DNA of 64,000 nt from Sinomonas susongensis (GTDB taxonomy: Bacteria; Actinomycetota; Actinomycetes; Actinomycetales; Micrococcaceae), in NCBI RefSeq assembly GCF_005877005.1, contig NZ_SSNH01000004.1, positions 62,001 through 126,000 of the forward strand, read 5' to 3'. The notes below the pieces were generated by a model that saw only the letters and a program-made list of their open reading frames with translations, ran no database searches and was not told the origin of the DNA. A program made the translations under genes and the position numbers. Shown piece after piece: positions 1-8,350 of the stretch (positions within the stretch are counted from its first letter, which is position 1; each line of letters opens with the position of its first letter).

Positions 1-190
1 CGAAGCTGCCCTCGACGACACGAATCTCGGCCGGCTCATCACGATCTTCGAGGAGCTGCGCGAATCGAGCCAGCTCATCGTCATCACGCACCAGAAGCGC
101 ACGATGGAGGTCGCCGACGCCCTCTACGGGGTGTCGATGCGGGGCGACGGGGTCTCGACGGTCGTGAGCCAGAAGCTCGAGCGGGTATGA
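1..190 (+). CDS. smc: Chromosome segregation ATPase SMC, C-terminal end (partial)
   Basis: This is the last 62 codons of SMC, read from base 2 to the TGA at 188-190; the start lies outside the window. The residues [22 protein letters not shown] are the D-loop and switch end of the ABC-type head domain, and the SMC tail ([17 protein letters not shown]) follows. SMC condenses and segregates chromosomes with ScpA/ScpB. The order smc-ftsY is the usual one in Actinobacteria, and ftsY starts 58 bases downstream. Confidence 0.9.
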   Translation, partial: EAALDDTNLGRLITIFEELRESSQLIVITHQKRTMEVADALYGVSMRGDGVSTVVSQKLERV

Positions 191-248
191 CGGCGGATGC
201 CGCCTCCCGGAGCGCAGGGGCCGGAGGGCCTGTGAGAAGCTAGGTCTC

Positions 249-1469
249 GTGACAGACCTCTCCGCACTCCTGCCTTTCATCCTCGCCGTGATCGTGCTCT
301 TCATCGTCGCCGGGTCCGTCATCGGGCTCGTCCGCGGTCGCCGCTCGAAGGTGCGCTACACCGGGACGAGGGACGCGAACGACCCCGTCCTCGCGCCCAA
401 CCAGCCGAACGTCGCAGGCGGCGACACGGGAGCGCCGACGGCGGTCGCCGAGCCCCCCACGCCGGTCCTCGAGCCCGACGAGGCCGTGGAGGTCCCCGAA
501 GCCTTCGAGCAGCCGAGGGTCGAGGAAGTCCCGACCGAGACGCCGGCCCCAGTGGCGGGGCGCCTCCAGCGACTCCGCGAGCGGCTCGTCAGGAGCAACA
601 ACATGCTCGGGAAGGGCCTCCTTGCCCTGCTCTCGAGCGACCGCATCGACGACAACGTGTGGGATGAGGTCGAGGAGACGCTGCTCCTCGCCGACATCGG
701 CACCGAGCCGAGCCTCGAGCTCGTCGAGACGCTCAAGGACCGGGTCAAGGTCATGGGCAGCCGCAACCCCGACGAGGTGCGTGAGATGCTCCGCGAGGAG
801 CTCGTCCGGCTCGTCGATCCCACGCTCGACCGGTCCCTCAACGTCGACCGCAAGGCAGGCAAGCCCGCCGTCGTCCTCGTCGTCGGGGTCAACGGCGTCG
901 GCAAGACGACGACGGTCGGCAAGCTCGCGCGAGTCCTCGTGGCCGAGGACAAGGACGTGCTGCTCGGCGCGGCGGACACCTTCCGGGCGGCAGCGGCCGA
1001 GCAGCTTGCGACGTGGGGTGCGCGGGTCGGGGTGCCGACCGTGAAGTCGGACGTCGAGGGAGCCGATCCGGCGTCCGTTGCGTTCGAAGCCGTCAAGGCA
1101 GGCATCGAGCAGGAGGCCGACGTCGTCATGGTCGACACCGCGGGGCGCCTCCAGAACAAGGTCGGCCTGATGGACGAGCTCGGCAAGGTCAAGCGCGTCA
1201 TCGAGAAGCTGACCGAGGTGGACGAGGTGCTCCTCGTCCTCGACGCGACCACTGGCCAGAACGGGCTCAACCAGGCCAAGGTCTTCTCGGAGGTCGTGCG
1301 GATCACCGGAATCGTCCTCACGAAGCTCGACGGAACCGCGAAGGGCGGCATCGTCGTCGCGATCCAGAAGCAGCTCGGGGTGCCCGTCAAGCTCGTGGGC
1401 CTCGGCGAGGGTCCCGACGACCTCGCGCCGTTCGACGTCGAGGGCTTCGTCGACGCGATCCTGAACTAG
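249..1469 (+). CDS. ftsY: Signal recognition particle receptor FtsY
   Basis: FtsY docks the SRP-ribosome-nascent chain complex at the membrane and, with Ffh (8351-9931), forms a GTPase heterodimer that hands proteins to the SecYEG translocon. It has 406 residues. Residues about 5-29 form a membrane anchor, which is typical of actinobacterial FtsY. An acidic Pro/Glu-rich linker runs to about residue 100, followed by the NG domain. GTPase motifs are visible: GVNGVGKTT near 213, DTFRAAA, DTAGR near 295 and TKLDG near 357. The start is GTG at 249. A strong terminator follows. Confidence 0.96.
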   Translation: MTDLSALLPFILAVIVLFIVAGSVIGLVRGRRSKVRYTGTRDANDPVLAPNQPNVAGGDTGAPTAVAEPPTPVLEPDEAVEVPEAFEQPRVEEVPTETPAPVAGRLQRLRERLVRSNNMLGKGLLALLSSDRIDDNVWDEVEETLLLADIGTEPSLELVETLKDRVKVMGSRNPDEVREMLREELVRLVDPTLDRSLNVDRKAGKPAVVLVVGVNGVGKTTTVGKLARVLVAEDKDVLLGAADTFRAAAAEQLATWGARVGVPTVKSDVEGADPASVAFEAVKAGIEQEADVVMVDTAGRLQNKVGLMDELGKVKRVIEKLTEVDEVLLVLDATTGQNGLNQAKVFSEVVRITGIVLTKLDGTAKGGIVVAIQKQLGVPVKLVGLGEGPDDLAPFDVEGFVDAILN

Positions 1470-1480
1470 CGTCGCCCACC

Positions 1481-1522
1481 GCCGACGGCGGGTGCCCGCT
1501 CAGGCGCGCACCCGCCGTCGGC
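1481..1522. terminator. Bidirectional terminator between ftsY and the MFS gene
   Basis: A 15-bp perfect stem (GCCGACGGCGGGTGC and its complement) with a 12-base loop lies between the convergent ftsY and MFS genes. The MFS stop codon at 1500-1502 falls inside the loop, so the hairpin overlaps the end of that gene. There is no long U-tract, as is common in high-GC Actinobacteria. Confidence 0.75.
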
Positions 1523-2723
1523 GTCCTGCCCACACGGGCATAGCCAGGAGCAGGCACACGCCCGAGGCCGCAAAGGCCCAGACATACCCGACACGGTCGG
1601 CGAGGATCCCCGCGAGCAGTGGGCCGACGATGCTTCCGACGTCGGAGGCCATCTGGAAGACGGCGAGCGGGGCGCCGCCGCTCCGCTCGCGGCCGATCGT
1701 GTCCGCGACCGTCGCCTGGAGGGCCGGGCTGAGGAGCCCCGCGCCGAAGCCCGCGACGACGGAGAGCGCGAACAGGACGGGCTCGTTCGTGCTCAGCCCC
1801 ATGACGCCCGTAGCCGCCGCGGCGGACGCCAGCCCCGAAAGTGCGAGGGGACGCCGCCCCCACGTGTCGGCGAGCCGTCCCGAGAACGTCAGCGCGGCAG
1901 CCGTCCCGAGGGCGAAGAGCGCAAGCGCGAGCCCTGCGGCTGCCGGCGCGGCGCGCAGCGCCTGCGCCGCGAACAGCGGAACAAGCGCCATGCGGATCCC
2001 GAGCGTGGCCCAGCCGTTCGCGAAGTTGGAGACGAGTGCCGCGCGATACGGAGGAAGCTCGAGGGCCTCGACGAGACGGAGCGGGGGGAGCGCGGTACGC
2101 GGAACCGCGTCAGGACCGCGGCCGAGCAGGATTCCCACGATCGACGCCGCGACGACGAGGGTCCCTGCGTAGACGAGGAACGGCACCCGCAGCCCGAACC
2201 CTGCGAGCAGGCCGCCGACAAGCGGCCCAGCGATGCTCCCGAGCAGGAACGACGACGCGTAGAGGCCGCTCACGCGCCCCCGGGCCTCAGGGGGAGCGAG
2301 CCGCACGATGAGCCCGGACGAGGAGATCGTGAACATCGTCGAGCCGAGGCCGGCCAGCCCCCGGAACAGGAGCAGCTGCCAATAGCTTCCGGCGAACGCG
2401 CACGCACCCGTGAACACGGCGACCGTCAGGACGCCCACAACGTACACGGGGCGCTCTCCGAGCCTGTTGACGAGGCTCCCCGCACTCGGCGCGAGGACGA
2501 GCCGGGTGAGGGCGAAGGCGCTGACGATGATGGACGCGGCAGTCGCGCCCACCCCGAAGCTCGCCGCGAACTGCGGGAGGACGGGAGACACGAGGCCGAA
2601 GCCGATCGCGATCGCGAAGGCTGCGACCACGAGCACCCAGACGTCCCTGGGAATCGGTGCACGGGGAGCGCGCCCGTCCCGGCTGGCAGGGCGGAGCAGC
2701 GTCCGGAAGGCAGGTCTGGGCAT
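1500..2723 (-). CDS. Major facilitator superfamily transporter
   Basis: A 407-residue membrane protein with about 12 hydrophobic segments. An MFS motif A-like loop (GSLVNRLGERPVYVVG) follows the second helix, and a second one (GRLADTWGRRPLALSG) lies in the second half. MFS proteins are proton-coupled or uniport transporters; this one most resembles the drug or metabolite exporter branch, but the substrate cannot be read from sequence. It is transcribed divergently from amt, and its ATG at 2723 lies only 14 bases from the GlnR-like array, so nitrogen status could affect it too (inference). Confidence 0.85.
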   Translation of the reverse strand: MPRPAFRTLLRPASRDGRAPRAPIPRDVWVLVVAAFAIAIGFGLVSPVLPQFAASFGVGATAASIIVSAFALTRLVLAPSAGSLVNRLGERPVYVVGVLTVAVFTGACAFAGSYWQLLLFRGLAGLGSTMFTISSSGLIVRLAPPEARGRVSGLYASSFLLGSIAGPLVGGLLAGFGLRVPFLVYAGTLVVAASIVGILLGRGPDAVPRTALPPLRLVEALELPPYRAALVSNFANGWATLGIRMALVPLFAAQALRAAPAAAGLALALFALGTAAALTFSGRLADTWGRRPLALSGLASAAAATGVMGLSTNEPVLFALSVVAGFGAGLLSPALQATVADTIGRERSGGAPLAVFQMASDVGSIVGPLLAGILADRVGYVWAFAASGVCLLLAMPVWAGRRRRVRA

Positions 2724-2736
2724 GCCACAAGAGTAC

Positions 2737-2774
2737 GAAACACAGCCGAAACGAAGTTGTCACGCGACCTTAAT
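2737..2774 (+). promoter_or_regulatory. GlnR-like binding array upstream of the first amt
   Basis: Four half-sites with exact 6-base spacers are visible: GAAAC (2737), GAAAC (2748), GTCAC (2759) and TTAAT (2770). This matches the alternating GTnAC/GaAAC, n6 architecture known for actinobacterial GlnR boxes. The same array with the same spacing occurs at 4755 ahead of the second amt. A conserved AACTTGTAAC block follows both, near 2784 and 4803. Binding by GlnR is inferred. Confidence 0.65.
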
Positions 2775-2927
2775 TTCCAGGGCCAACTTGTAACGGCCGG
2801 GCAATTTCGGCCGCGAGCGGACGAAACACCGCGGCGTCAGTCTTTTCTCAGTGGCTCGTCTGGCCGCCGAGGCAGCGGCGGGGACGGGCCAGGCGTCCCC
2901 CGTTCACCCCTCGAAAGGCAACTCACC

Positions 2928-4304
2928 ATGAATGCTGGCGATACCGCCTGGGTCCTCGCATCAGCAGCGCTCGTGCTGCTGATGACCCCTGGGCTTGCGT
3001 TCTTCTACGGAGGCATGACCCGTGCCAAGTCCGTCCTCAACATGATGATGATGAGCTTCGGCGCCATCGCCCTCGTGGGCGTCCTGTGGGTGCTGATCGG
3101 CTACTCGATGTCGTTCGGCACGGACGCCTTCGGGGGCCTCATCGGCAACCTCGACAAGTTCGGCCTCCACGGCGTGCTGTCGACGGGCAAGGACATGCCG
3201 CTCCAGGGCACGATCCCCGAACTCGCCTTCGTGGGCTTCCAGGCCGTGTTCGCGATCATCACGGTCGCGCTCATCTCCGGCTCCATCGCCGACCGGGCGA
3301 AGTTCGGCTCGTGGATGGTCTTCGCGGCCCTGTTCGCGGTCCTCGTCTACTTCCCGGTCGCTCACTGGGTGTTCGACGCCAACACGTCCGGCGGGAGCTT
3401 CGTCGGCGGCTGGCTCAACCACCTCGGGGTGATCGACTTCGCAGGCGGTACAGCCGTCCACATCAATGCCGGCGCCGCGGGCCTAGCGCTCGCGCTCGTC
3501 CTCGGCAAGCGCAACGGGTTCGGCAAGGACCCGAACCACCGCCCGCACAACCTCCCGTTCGTCATGCTCGGTGCCGGCCTCCTGTGGTTCGGCTGGTTCG
3601 GCTTCAACTCGGGCTCGGCCCTCGCGGCCAACGGCACGGCGGCGTTCACCTGGATCAACACGCTCGTGGCGCCCTGCGCCGCGACCCTCGGCTGGCTCCT
3701 GGTGGAGAAGATCCGCGACGGCCACGCCACGTCCCTTGGCGCAGCCTCGGGCGCGGTCGCCGGTCTCGTTGCGATCACCCCGGCCTGTGCGGCGGTCTCC
3801 CCGCTCTGGGCGATCATCCTCGGCGTCCTCGCCGGCGCGGTGTGCGCGCTCGCCGTCGGCCTCAAGTACCGCTTCGGCTATGACGATTCGCTCGACGTCG
3901 TGGGCGTCCACATGGTCGGCGGCATCGTCGGCACGCTCTTCATCGGTCTCGCGGCGGGTCCCGGTGCCCCTTCGGGGGGAACCGGCCTCTTCTACGGGGG
4001 CGGGTTCGACCTGCTCGGCAAGCAGGCCATCGGTGCCTTCACCGTCCTCGGGTACTCGTTCATCGTCTCGCTCCTCATCGGGCTCGCGATCAAGGCCACC
4101 ATCGGATTCCGGGTCACGAACGAGGCCGAGGAGGCCGGCGTCGACATCGCGATCCACGCGGAGACGGCCTACTCGTCGGCCGCCTCGGGCGGCAACGGCT
4201 TCCACCCGCTCGGCGGCAAGGAGGCGGCGAGCGAGGAGATCTCGCGCTTCAACGCCGACGATCTGCTCACCCAATCCACGAAGGCAGGGAAGGTCACTTC
4301 ATGA
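2928..4304 (+). CDS. amt: Ammonium transporter, first copy
   Basis: An Amt/MEP/Rh channel of 458 residues that conducts ammonium across the cytoplasmic membrane. It begins MNAGDTAWVLASAALVLLM with the usual extracytoplasmic N-terminus. Family signatures include the FYGGM segment, DFAGGTAVHINAGAAGLA, FNSGSALAANG and VHMVGGIVGTLFIGL, which contains a conserved pore histidine. The chosen ATG at 2928 follows GAAAGG. The stop overlaps the glnK start by four bases (ATGA), indicating translational coupling. It is a close paralogue of the gene at 4947. Confidence 0.95.
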   Translation: MNAGDTAWVLASAALVLLMTPGLAFFYGGMTRAKSVLNMMMMSFGAIALVGVLWVLIGYSMSFGTDAFGGLIGNLDKFGLHGVLSTGKDMPLQGTIPELAFVGFQAVFAIITVALISGSIADRAKFGSWMVFAALFAVLVYFPVAHWVFDANTSGGSFVGGWLNHLGVIDFAGGTAVHINAGAAGLALALVLGKRNGFGKDPNHRPHNLPFVMLGAGLLWFGWFGFNSGSALAANGTAAFTWINTLVAPCAATLGWLLVEKIRDGHATSLGAASGAVAGLVAITPACAAVSPLWAIILGVLAGAVCALAVGLKYRFGYDDSLDVVGVHMVGGIVGTLFIGLAAGPGAPSGGTGLFYGGGFDLLGKQAIGAFTVLGYSFIVSLLIGLAIKATIGFRVTNEAEEAGVDIAIHAETAYSSAASGGNGFHPLGGKEAASEEISRFNADDLLTQSTKAGKVTS

Positions 4305-4639
4305 AGCTCATCACCGCGATCGTCCGGCCGGAGAAGCTCGACGCCATCCGGGAAGGCCTCGAGTCCTACGGGGTCCAGGGCCTGACAGTCAGCTCGGCAA
4401 GCGGCTACGGCCAGCAGCGCGGCTACACGGAGGTGTACCGCGGCGCAGAGTACAGCGTCGACCTCCTCCACAAGGTCCGGATCGAGGTCCTCTCGACCGA
4501 CGAGCAGACGGACGACATCCTCGACGTGATCATCACGACGGCGAACACCGGCCGGGCAGGCGACGGCAAGGTCTGGACGGTGGATGTCCACGAGGCAATC
4601 CGGGTCCGGACCGGTGAGCGCGGGGCGGCCGCGATCTAG
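4301..4639 (+). CDS. glnK: PII nitrogen regulatory protein GlnK, first copy
   Basis: A 112-residue PII trimer subunit that senses 2-oxoglutarate and ATP/ADP and plugs the Amt pore. The T-loop RGYTEVYRGAEY is intact, with Tyr51, the residue modified by GlnD (uridylylation or adenylylation). The C-terminal signature TANTGRAGDGKVWTVDV is present. It is translationally coupled to amt. The glnD gene that follows amt-glnK in many Actinobacteria is absent here; a terminator follows instead. Confidence 0.95.
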   Translation: MKLITAIVRPEKLDAIREGLESYGVQGLTVSSASGYGQQRGYTEVYRGAEYSVDLLHKVRIEVLSTDEQTDDILDVIITTANTGRAGDGKVWTVDVHEAIRVRTGERGAAAI

Positions 4640-4658
4640 CGGTGCTGCCCAACGGCAC

Positions 4659-4693
4659 GCGGACGACGGCGGGGCGCACCCGCCGTCGTCCGC
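4659..4693 (+). terminator. Terminator after glnK
   Basis: A hairpin with the 15-bp stem GCGGACGACGGCGGG and a 5-base loop lies 20 bases after the glnK stop. It belongs to a recurrent GACGACGGCG-type stem family seen at several gene ends in the window. Confidence 0.75.
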
Positions 4694-4754
4694 TGGCTTG
4701 GATGGATTTGCCTAGATCCACTGGCCCGATCCCCTGGCCCGGAATCACGCGGAC

Positions 4755-4792
4755 GAAACATGGCGGAAACACACGCGTGACCCCGGCTTAAC
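4755..4792 (+). promoter_or_regulatory. GlnR-like binding array upstream of the second amt
   Basis: GAAAC (4755), GAAAC (4766), GTGAC (4777) and TTAAC (4788) are each separated by exactly six bases, the same architecture as at 2737-2774. The amt1-amt2 intergenic stretch 4640-4946 holds only the terminator, this array and the leader; I see no gene in it. Nitrogen control by GlnR is inferred from the consensus. Confidence 0.68.
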
Positions 4793-4946
4793 GTCCGGGG
4801 CAAACTTGTAACTTTCGGGCAACACGGACGGTGAGAACCCGAAACACCAGCGCGGGAATCTGGTCCCAGTGGCCCTTCCGTCCACCGCCTCCGAGCGGTG
4901 GGGAAGGGCCCGACTACCGCCCCCGTCTGGAAGGCCCGCTCGGCTC

Positions 4947-6350
4947 ATGAATGCTGGAGATACCGCCTGGGTTCTCGTTTCGGCAGCCCTCGTCCTGCTC
5001 ATGTCACCGGGACTCGCGATCTTCTACGGCGGCATGACCCGGGTGAAGTCGATGCTCAACATGATGATGATGAGCTTCGGGGCCCTCGCCGTGATCGGCG
5101 TCCTGTGGGTCATGGTCGGCTATTCGATCTCGTTCGGCGACGACGCGTTCGGGGGCCTGTTCGGCAACCCGTTCGAGTTCTTCGGGCTGCACGGACTCCT
5201 TTCGACCGGAAAGGACATGCCGCTCGTCGGGACCATCCCGGAGATCGTCTTCGTCGGCTTCCAAGGGGTCTTCGCGACCGTTACGGTCGCCCTCGTCTCG
5301 GGCGCCATCGCCGACCGCGCGAAGTTCGGCTCGTGGATGGTGTTCGCAGCACTGTGGGGCGTCCTCGTGTACTTCCCGGTCGCCCACTGGGTGTTCGACG
5401 GCTCCAAGAACTCGGCCGGGACATTCGTGGGCGGCTGGCTCAACCACCTCGGCCTCATCGACTTCGCGGGCGGGACGGCGGTCGAGGTCAACGCGGGGGC
5501 GGCGGGCCTCGCGCTCGCCCTCGTCCTGGGCAAGCGCCTGGGCTTCGGCAAGGATCCGAACCACCGCCCCCACAATCTTCCGCTGGTCATGCTCGGCTGC
5601 GGGCTGCTCTGGTTCGGCTGGTTCGGCTTCAACGCAGGCTCGGCGCTCGCCGCCAATGGCACGGCGGGATACGTGTGGATCAATACCCTCGTGGCCCCGT
5701 GCGCGGCGGTCCTGAGCTGGCTCCTGGTCGAGAGGCTCCGCGACGGCCACGCGACGTCGTTCGGCGCGGCTTCCGGCGCGATCGCCGGCCTCGTGGCGAT
5801 CACCCCCTCCTGCGCCTCCCTCTCGCCCCTGTGGTCGATCGTGCTCGGCGCCGTGGCGGGGGCCGTGAGCGCCCTGGCCGTGGGACTGAAGTACCGCTTC
5901 GGCTACGACGATTCGCTCGACGTCGTCGGCGTCCACCTCGTCGGCGGCATCGTCGGCACTCTCTTCATCGGACTCGCCGCGAGCCCCGGGGCGCCCGTGG
6001 GCGGGGCAGGCCTGTTCTACGGCGGCGGTTTCGGGCTCCTCGGCCGGCAGGCGCTCGGCACGGTGTCGGTCCTCGGATACTCGTTCCTGGTCTCGCTTGT
6101 GCTGGCCTACGCGATCAAGGCAGTCATGGGCTTCCGGGTCGCCAAGGAGGTCGAGGAGGTCGGCGTCGACCTCGCGATCCACGCAGAGACCGCCTACCAC
6201 TCGGGCTCGTCGGCGGCCGGCGGCTTCCACCCGCTCGGCGAACGCGGCCCGGTCGGCGACGGTCTCGGCTTCGAGGACGACGAGCTCGTCGCCGGGCACC
6301 GTGAGCGTCAGCTCATTCACAGCGGCAGCGGCGCGAAGGCGGGCGCATGA
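4947..6350 (+). CDS. amt: Ammonium transporter, second copy
   Basis: A second Amt channel of 467 residues, collinear with the copy at 2928 throughout (MNAGDTAWVLVSAALVLLMS, FNAGSALAANG, VHLVGGIVGTLFIGL). The two copies differ most in the C-terminal cytoplasmic tail, which is the part that contacts GlnK. Several start codons lie upstream in frame, but ATG 4947 aligns with amt1 and is preceded by GGAAGG. Its last four bases overlap the second glnK. The layout shows duplication of the whole operon, including its regulatory array. Confidence 0.94.
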   Translation: MNAGDTAWVLVSAALVLLMSPGLAIFYGGMTRVKSMLNMMMMSFGALAVIGVLWVMVGYSISFGDDAFGGLFGNPFEFFGLHGLLSTGKDMPLVGTIPEIVFVGFQGVFATVTVALVSGAIADRAKFGSWMVFAALWGVLVYFPVAHWVFDGSKNSAGTFVGGWLNHLGLIDFAGGTAVEVNAGAAGLALALVLGKRLGFGKDPNHRPHNLPLVMLGCGLLWFGWFGFNAGSALAANGTAGYVWINTLVAPCAAVLSWLLVERLRDGHATSFGAASGAIAGLVAITPSCASLSPLWSIVLGAVAGAVSALAVGLKYRFGYDDSLDVVGVHLVGGIVGTLFIGLAASPGAPVGGAGLFYGGGFGLLGRQALGTVSVLGYSFLVSLVLAYAIKAVMGFRVAKEVEEVGVDLAIHAETAYHSGSSAAGGFHPLGERGPVGDGLGFEDDELVAGHRERQLIHSGSGAKAGA

Positions 6351-6685
6351 AGCTGATCACAGCGATCGTCCGGCCGGAGAAGCTCGACGCCATCAGGGAG
6401 GGCCTCGAATCCTACGGCGTCCAGGGCCTCACGGTGAGCCGGGCGAACGGCTACGGCCGCCAGCGCGGCTACACGCAGGTGTACCGAGGTGCCGAGTACA
6501 GCGTCGACCTCCTCCCCAAAGTGCGCATTGAGGTGCTCGCCGCGGAGGACCAGTCCGAGGACATCCTCGACATCCTCATCACGACGGCGAACACAGGCCG
6601 GGCCGGCGACGGCAAGGTCTGGGTCATCCAGCTCGACGAGGTGGTCCGGGTGCGGACGGGCGAGCGCGGGCCCGACGCGATCTGA
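6347..6685 (+). CDS. glnK: PII nitrogen regulatory protein GlnK, second copy
   Basis: A 112-residue PII protein, the same length as the first copy. The T-loop RGYTQVYRGAEY keeps Tyr51. Differences from copy 1 lie mainly after residue 56 (LLPKVRIEVLAAEDQSEDIL) and in the C-terminus, where WVIQLDEVVRVRTGERG replaces WTVDVHEAIRVRTGERG. The start overlaps the second amt by ATGA. The separate partners suggest dedicated Amt-GlnK pairs, though PII trimers of such similar subunits could also mix (inference). Confidence 0.94.
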   Translation: MKLITAIVRPEKLDAIREGLESYGVQGLTVSRANGYGRQRGYTQVYRGAEYSVDLLPKVRIEVLAAEDQSEDILDILITTANTGRAGDGKVWVIQLDEVVRVRTGERGPDAI

Positions 6686-6735
6686 CGCGCGGGCCCGCCG
6701 CCGTCCGACACGCTCCAGACCGACGGGGGAGGAGC

Positions 6736-8262
6736 CTATGCGTCGCCTGCCGTCTCGGGGCCGCTGAGCCCCGTGCCCGTTCCGTCCTCGCCCGGGGCCG
6801 ACGTCGCCCAGCTCGACGGCCCGAGGCTGCCCGCCGGGTAGGTGTCCAGGGGAACCTCGCCGGCCGCCCAGGCATTCAGCACGGGCTCGACCACCTGCCA
6901 GCAGCTCTCCGCCGTGTCCCCTCGGACGGAAAGGAAGGGGTCCCCGTTGAGGACGCCGTCGAGGACCTCGCCGTAGGGCAGCAGATCGGTCGCGTTGAGT
7001 TCGGAGTTGAGCGTGACGCGGTCGAGGGTCAGGATGTCCCCGGGGCCGTTGACGTCGACGTCGAGCTGGAGGACGTCGGGGCCGAATCCGATGCGGAGCC
7101 GGTTCGGTTCGTCCACCCCGATGAAGCCCTCCGGGAGGTGCGGCACCGGCTTGAACGTGATGACGGCCTCTTTGCGCTTCGTGCCGAGCGCCTTGCCCGA
7201 GCGGAGGATGAACGGGACGCCGGCCCAGCGCCAGCTTGCAAGCGTGACAGTCACTTCTGCGAGCGTCTCCGTTTCGCGAGACGCGTCGACGCCGGGCTCC
7301 GCAGTGTAGTCCGGGATGTCGCGGTCCCCGATGCGACCGGCGGTGTACCGGGCGCGGCGTGTGGTCTCCGAGAAGGGCTCTTGGATACGCGCGGCCCGCA
7401 GGACGGCACTGATCTGGTCCCGCAGGTCGCGCTGGTCGAGCTTCGCCGGCGCGTCCATGGCGAGGATCGCCATGACGTGCAGGAGGTGGCTCTGGACCAT
7501 GTCCCGCAGCGCACCAGCCCGGTCGTAGTAGCCCGCGCGGCCCTCGAGGGCGAGGTCCTCGTCGAAGAAGACCTCGACCTTCTCGATGTGGTCGCGGTTC
7601 CACACCGGCTCGAGGAAGTTGTTCGCGAAGCGCAGGCCAAGGATGTTCAGGACCGTTCCCTTGCCCAGGAAGTGGTCCACCCGGTGGATCTGCTGTTCGG
7701 GGAGGAGCGAACGGAGCGTCTCGTTGAGCGCCGCAGCCGAGGCCTCAGAGGTGCCGAACGGCTTCTCGAGGACAAAGCGGGTCCCGGGCGGAAGCTCGCC
7801 GGGCGCGAGGGCCTCGCAGGCCTTCTCCGTGATGTGGGGCGGGAGGGCGAAGTAGACGGCCACGGGCGCCTCGAGCTTCCCGAGGGCGCGTGCGAGCTCG
7901 CCGGGAGCGGTGACGTCGAGCTGCTCGTACCGGGATTCCCGGCGGATCCGCTCGAGTTCCTCCCGGCCCTCAGGAGCGGCGTCCGCGAGCGCGTCCTCCG
8001 TCGCGTCGTGCACGCGCTGCGACCATTGGTCCTCTGTCCAGGCCTCGGCCCCGGCTCCCGTCACCGAGAGCCCGGCGTGGCGGCCGGTGGCGATGAGGCG
8101 CGCGAGGCCGGGGAAGAGCAGGCGGCCGGTGAGGTCGCCTGAGGCCCCGAGAATGAGGAGGCTCCGCACAGGCTGGGGAGACCAGTTGCGCTCTGCGATC
8201 GACGGCGCGGTGGATCTGCTGTTCTTTTCGTCTGCAGTCTGGGTCGTCACGGTGCCCAGCAT
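6736..8262 (-). CDS. zwf: Glucose-6-phosphate 1-dehydrogenase
   Basis: This enzyme oxidises glucose 6-phosphate to 6-phosphogluconolactone, making NADPH, and is the first step of the oxidative pentose phosphate pathway; gnd at 52962 is a later step. The nucleotide-binding motif ILGASGDLTGRLLFPGLA and the substrate site RVDHFLGKGTVLNILGLRFAN are clear. The canonical site reads RIDHYLGKE, so this is a diverged paralogue type. The gene stands alone rather than in a tkt-tal-zwf-opcA cluster. ATG 8262 was chosen; GTG 8274 and GTG 8250 are alternatives, and none has a strong RBS. Confidence 0.9.
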   Translation of the reverse strand: MLGTVTTQTADEKNSRSTAPSIAERNWSPQPVRSLLILGASGDLTGRLLFPGLARLIATGRHAGLSVTGAGAEAWTEDQWSQRVHDATEDALADAAPEGREELERIRRESRYEQLDVTAPGELARALGKLEAPVAVYFALPPHITEKACEALAPGELPPGTRFVLEKPFGTSEASAAALNETLRSLLPEQQIHRVDHFLGKGTVLNILGLRFANNFLEPVWNRDHIEKVEVFFDEDLALEGRAGYYDRAGALRDMVQSHLLHVMAILAMDAPAKLDQRDLRDQISAVLRAARIQEPFSETTRRARYTAGRIGDRDIPDYTAEPGVDASRETETLAEVTVTLASWRWAGVPFILRSGKALGTKRKEAVITFKPVPHLPEGFIGVDEPNRLRIGFGPDVLQLDVDVNGPGDILTLDRVTLNSELNATDLLPYGEVLDGVLNGDPFLSVRGDTAESCWQVVEPVLNAWAAGEVPLDTYPAGSLGPSSWATSAPGEDGTGTGLSGPETAGDA

Positions 8263-8350
8263 GTCACCGCACACGTGCCGTTGGTACCCTAGTCATTGGC
8301 AGATCCGTCGATTGGCGGGCAACTCACAGGACTGAAAGCGACTCCGTCAC

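Noticed and set aside
3483-4274. Long antisense ORFs across amt, ffh, zwf, fab, aceE and gap
   Set aside because: They are shadows of high-GC genes with Arg/Asp/Glu-rich composition and no RBS.
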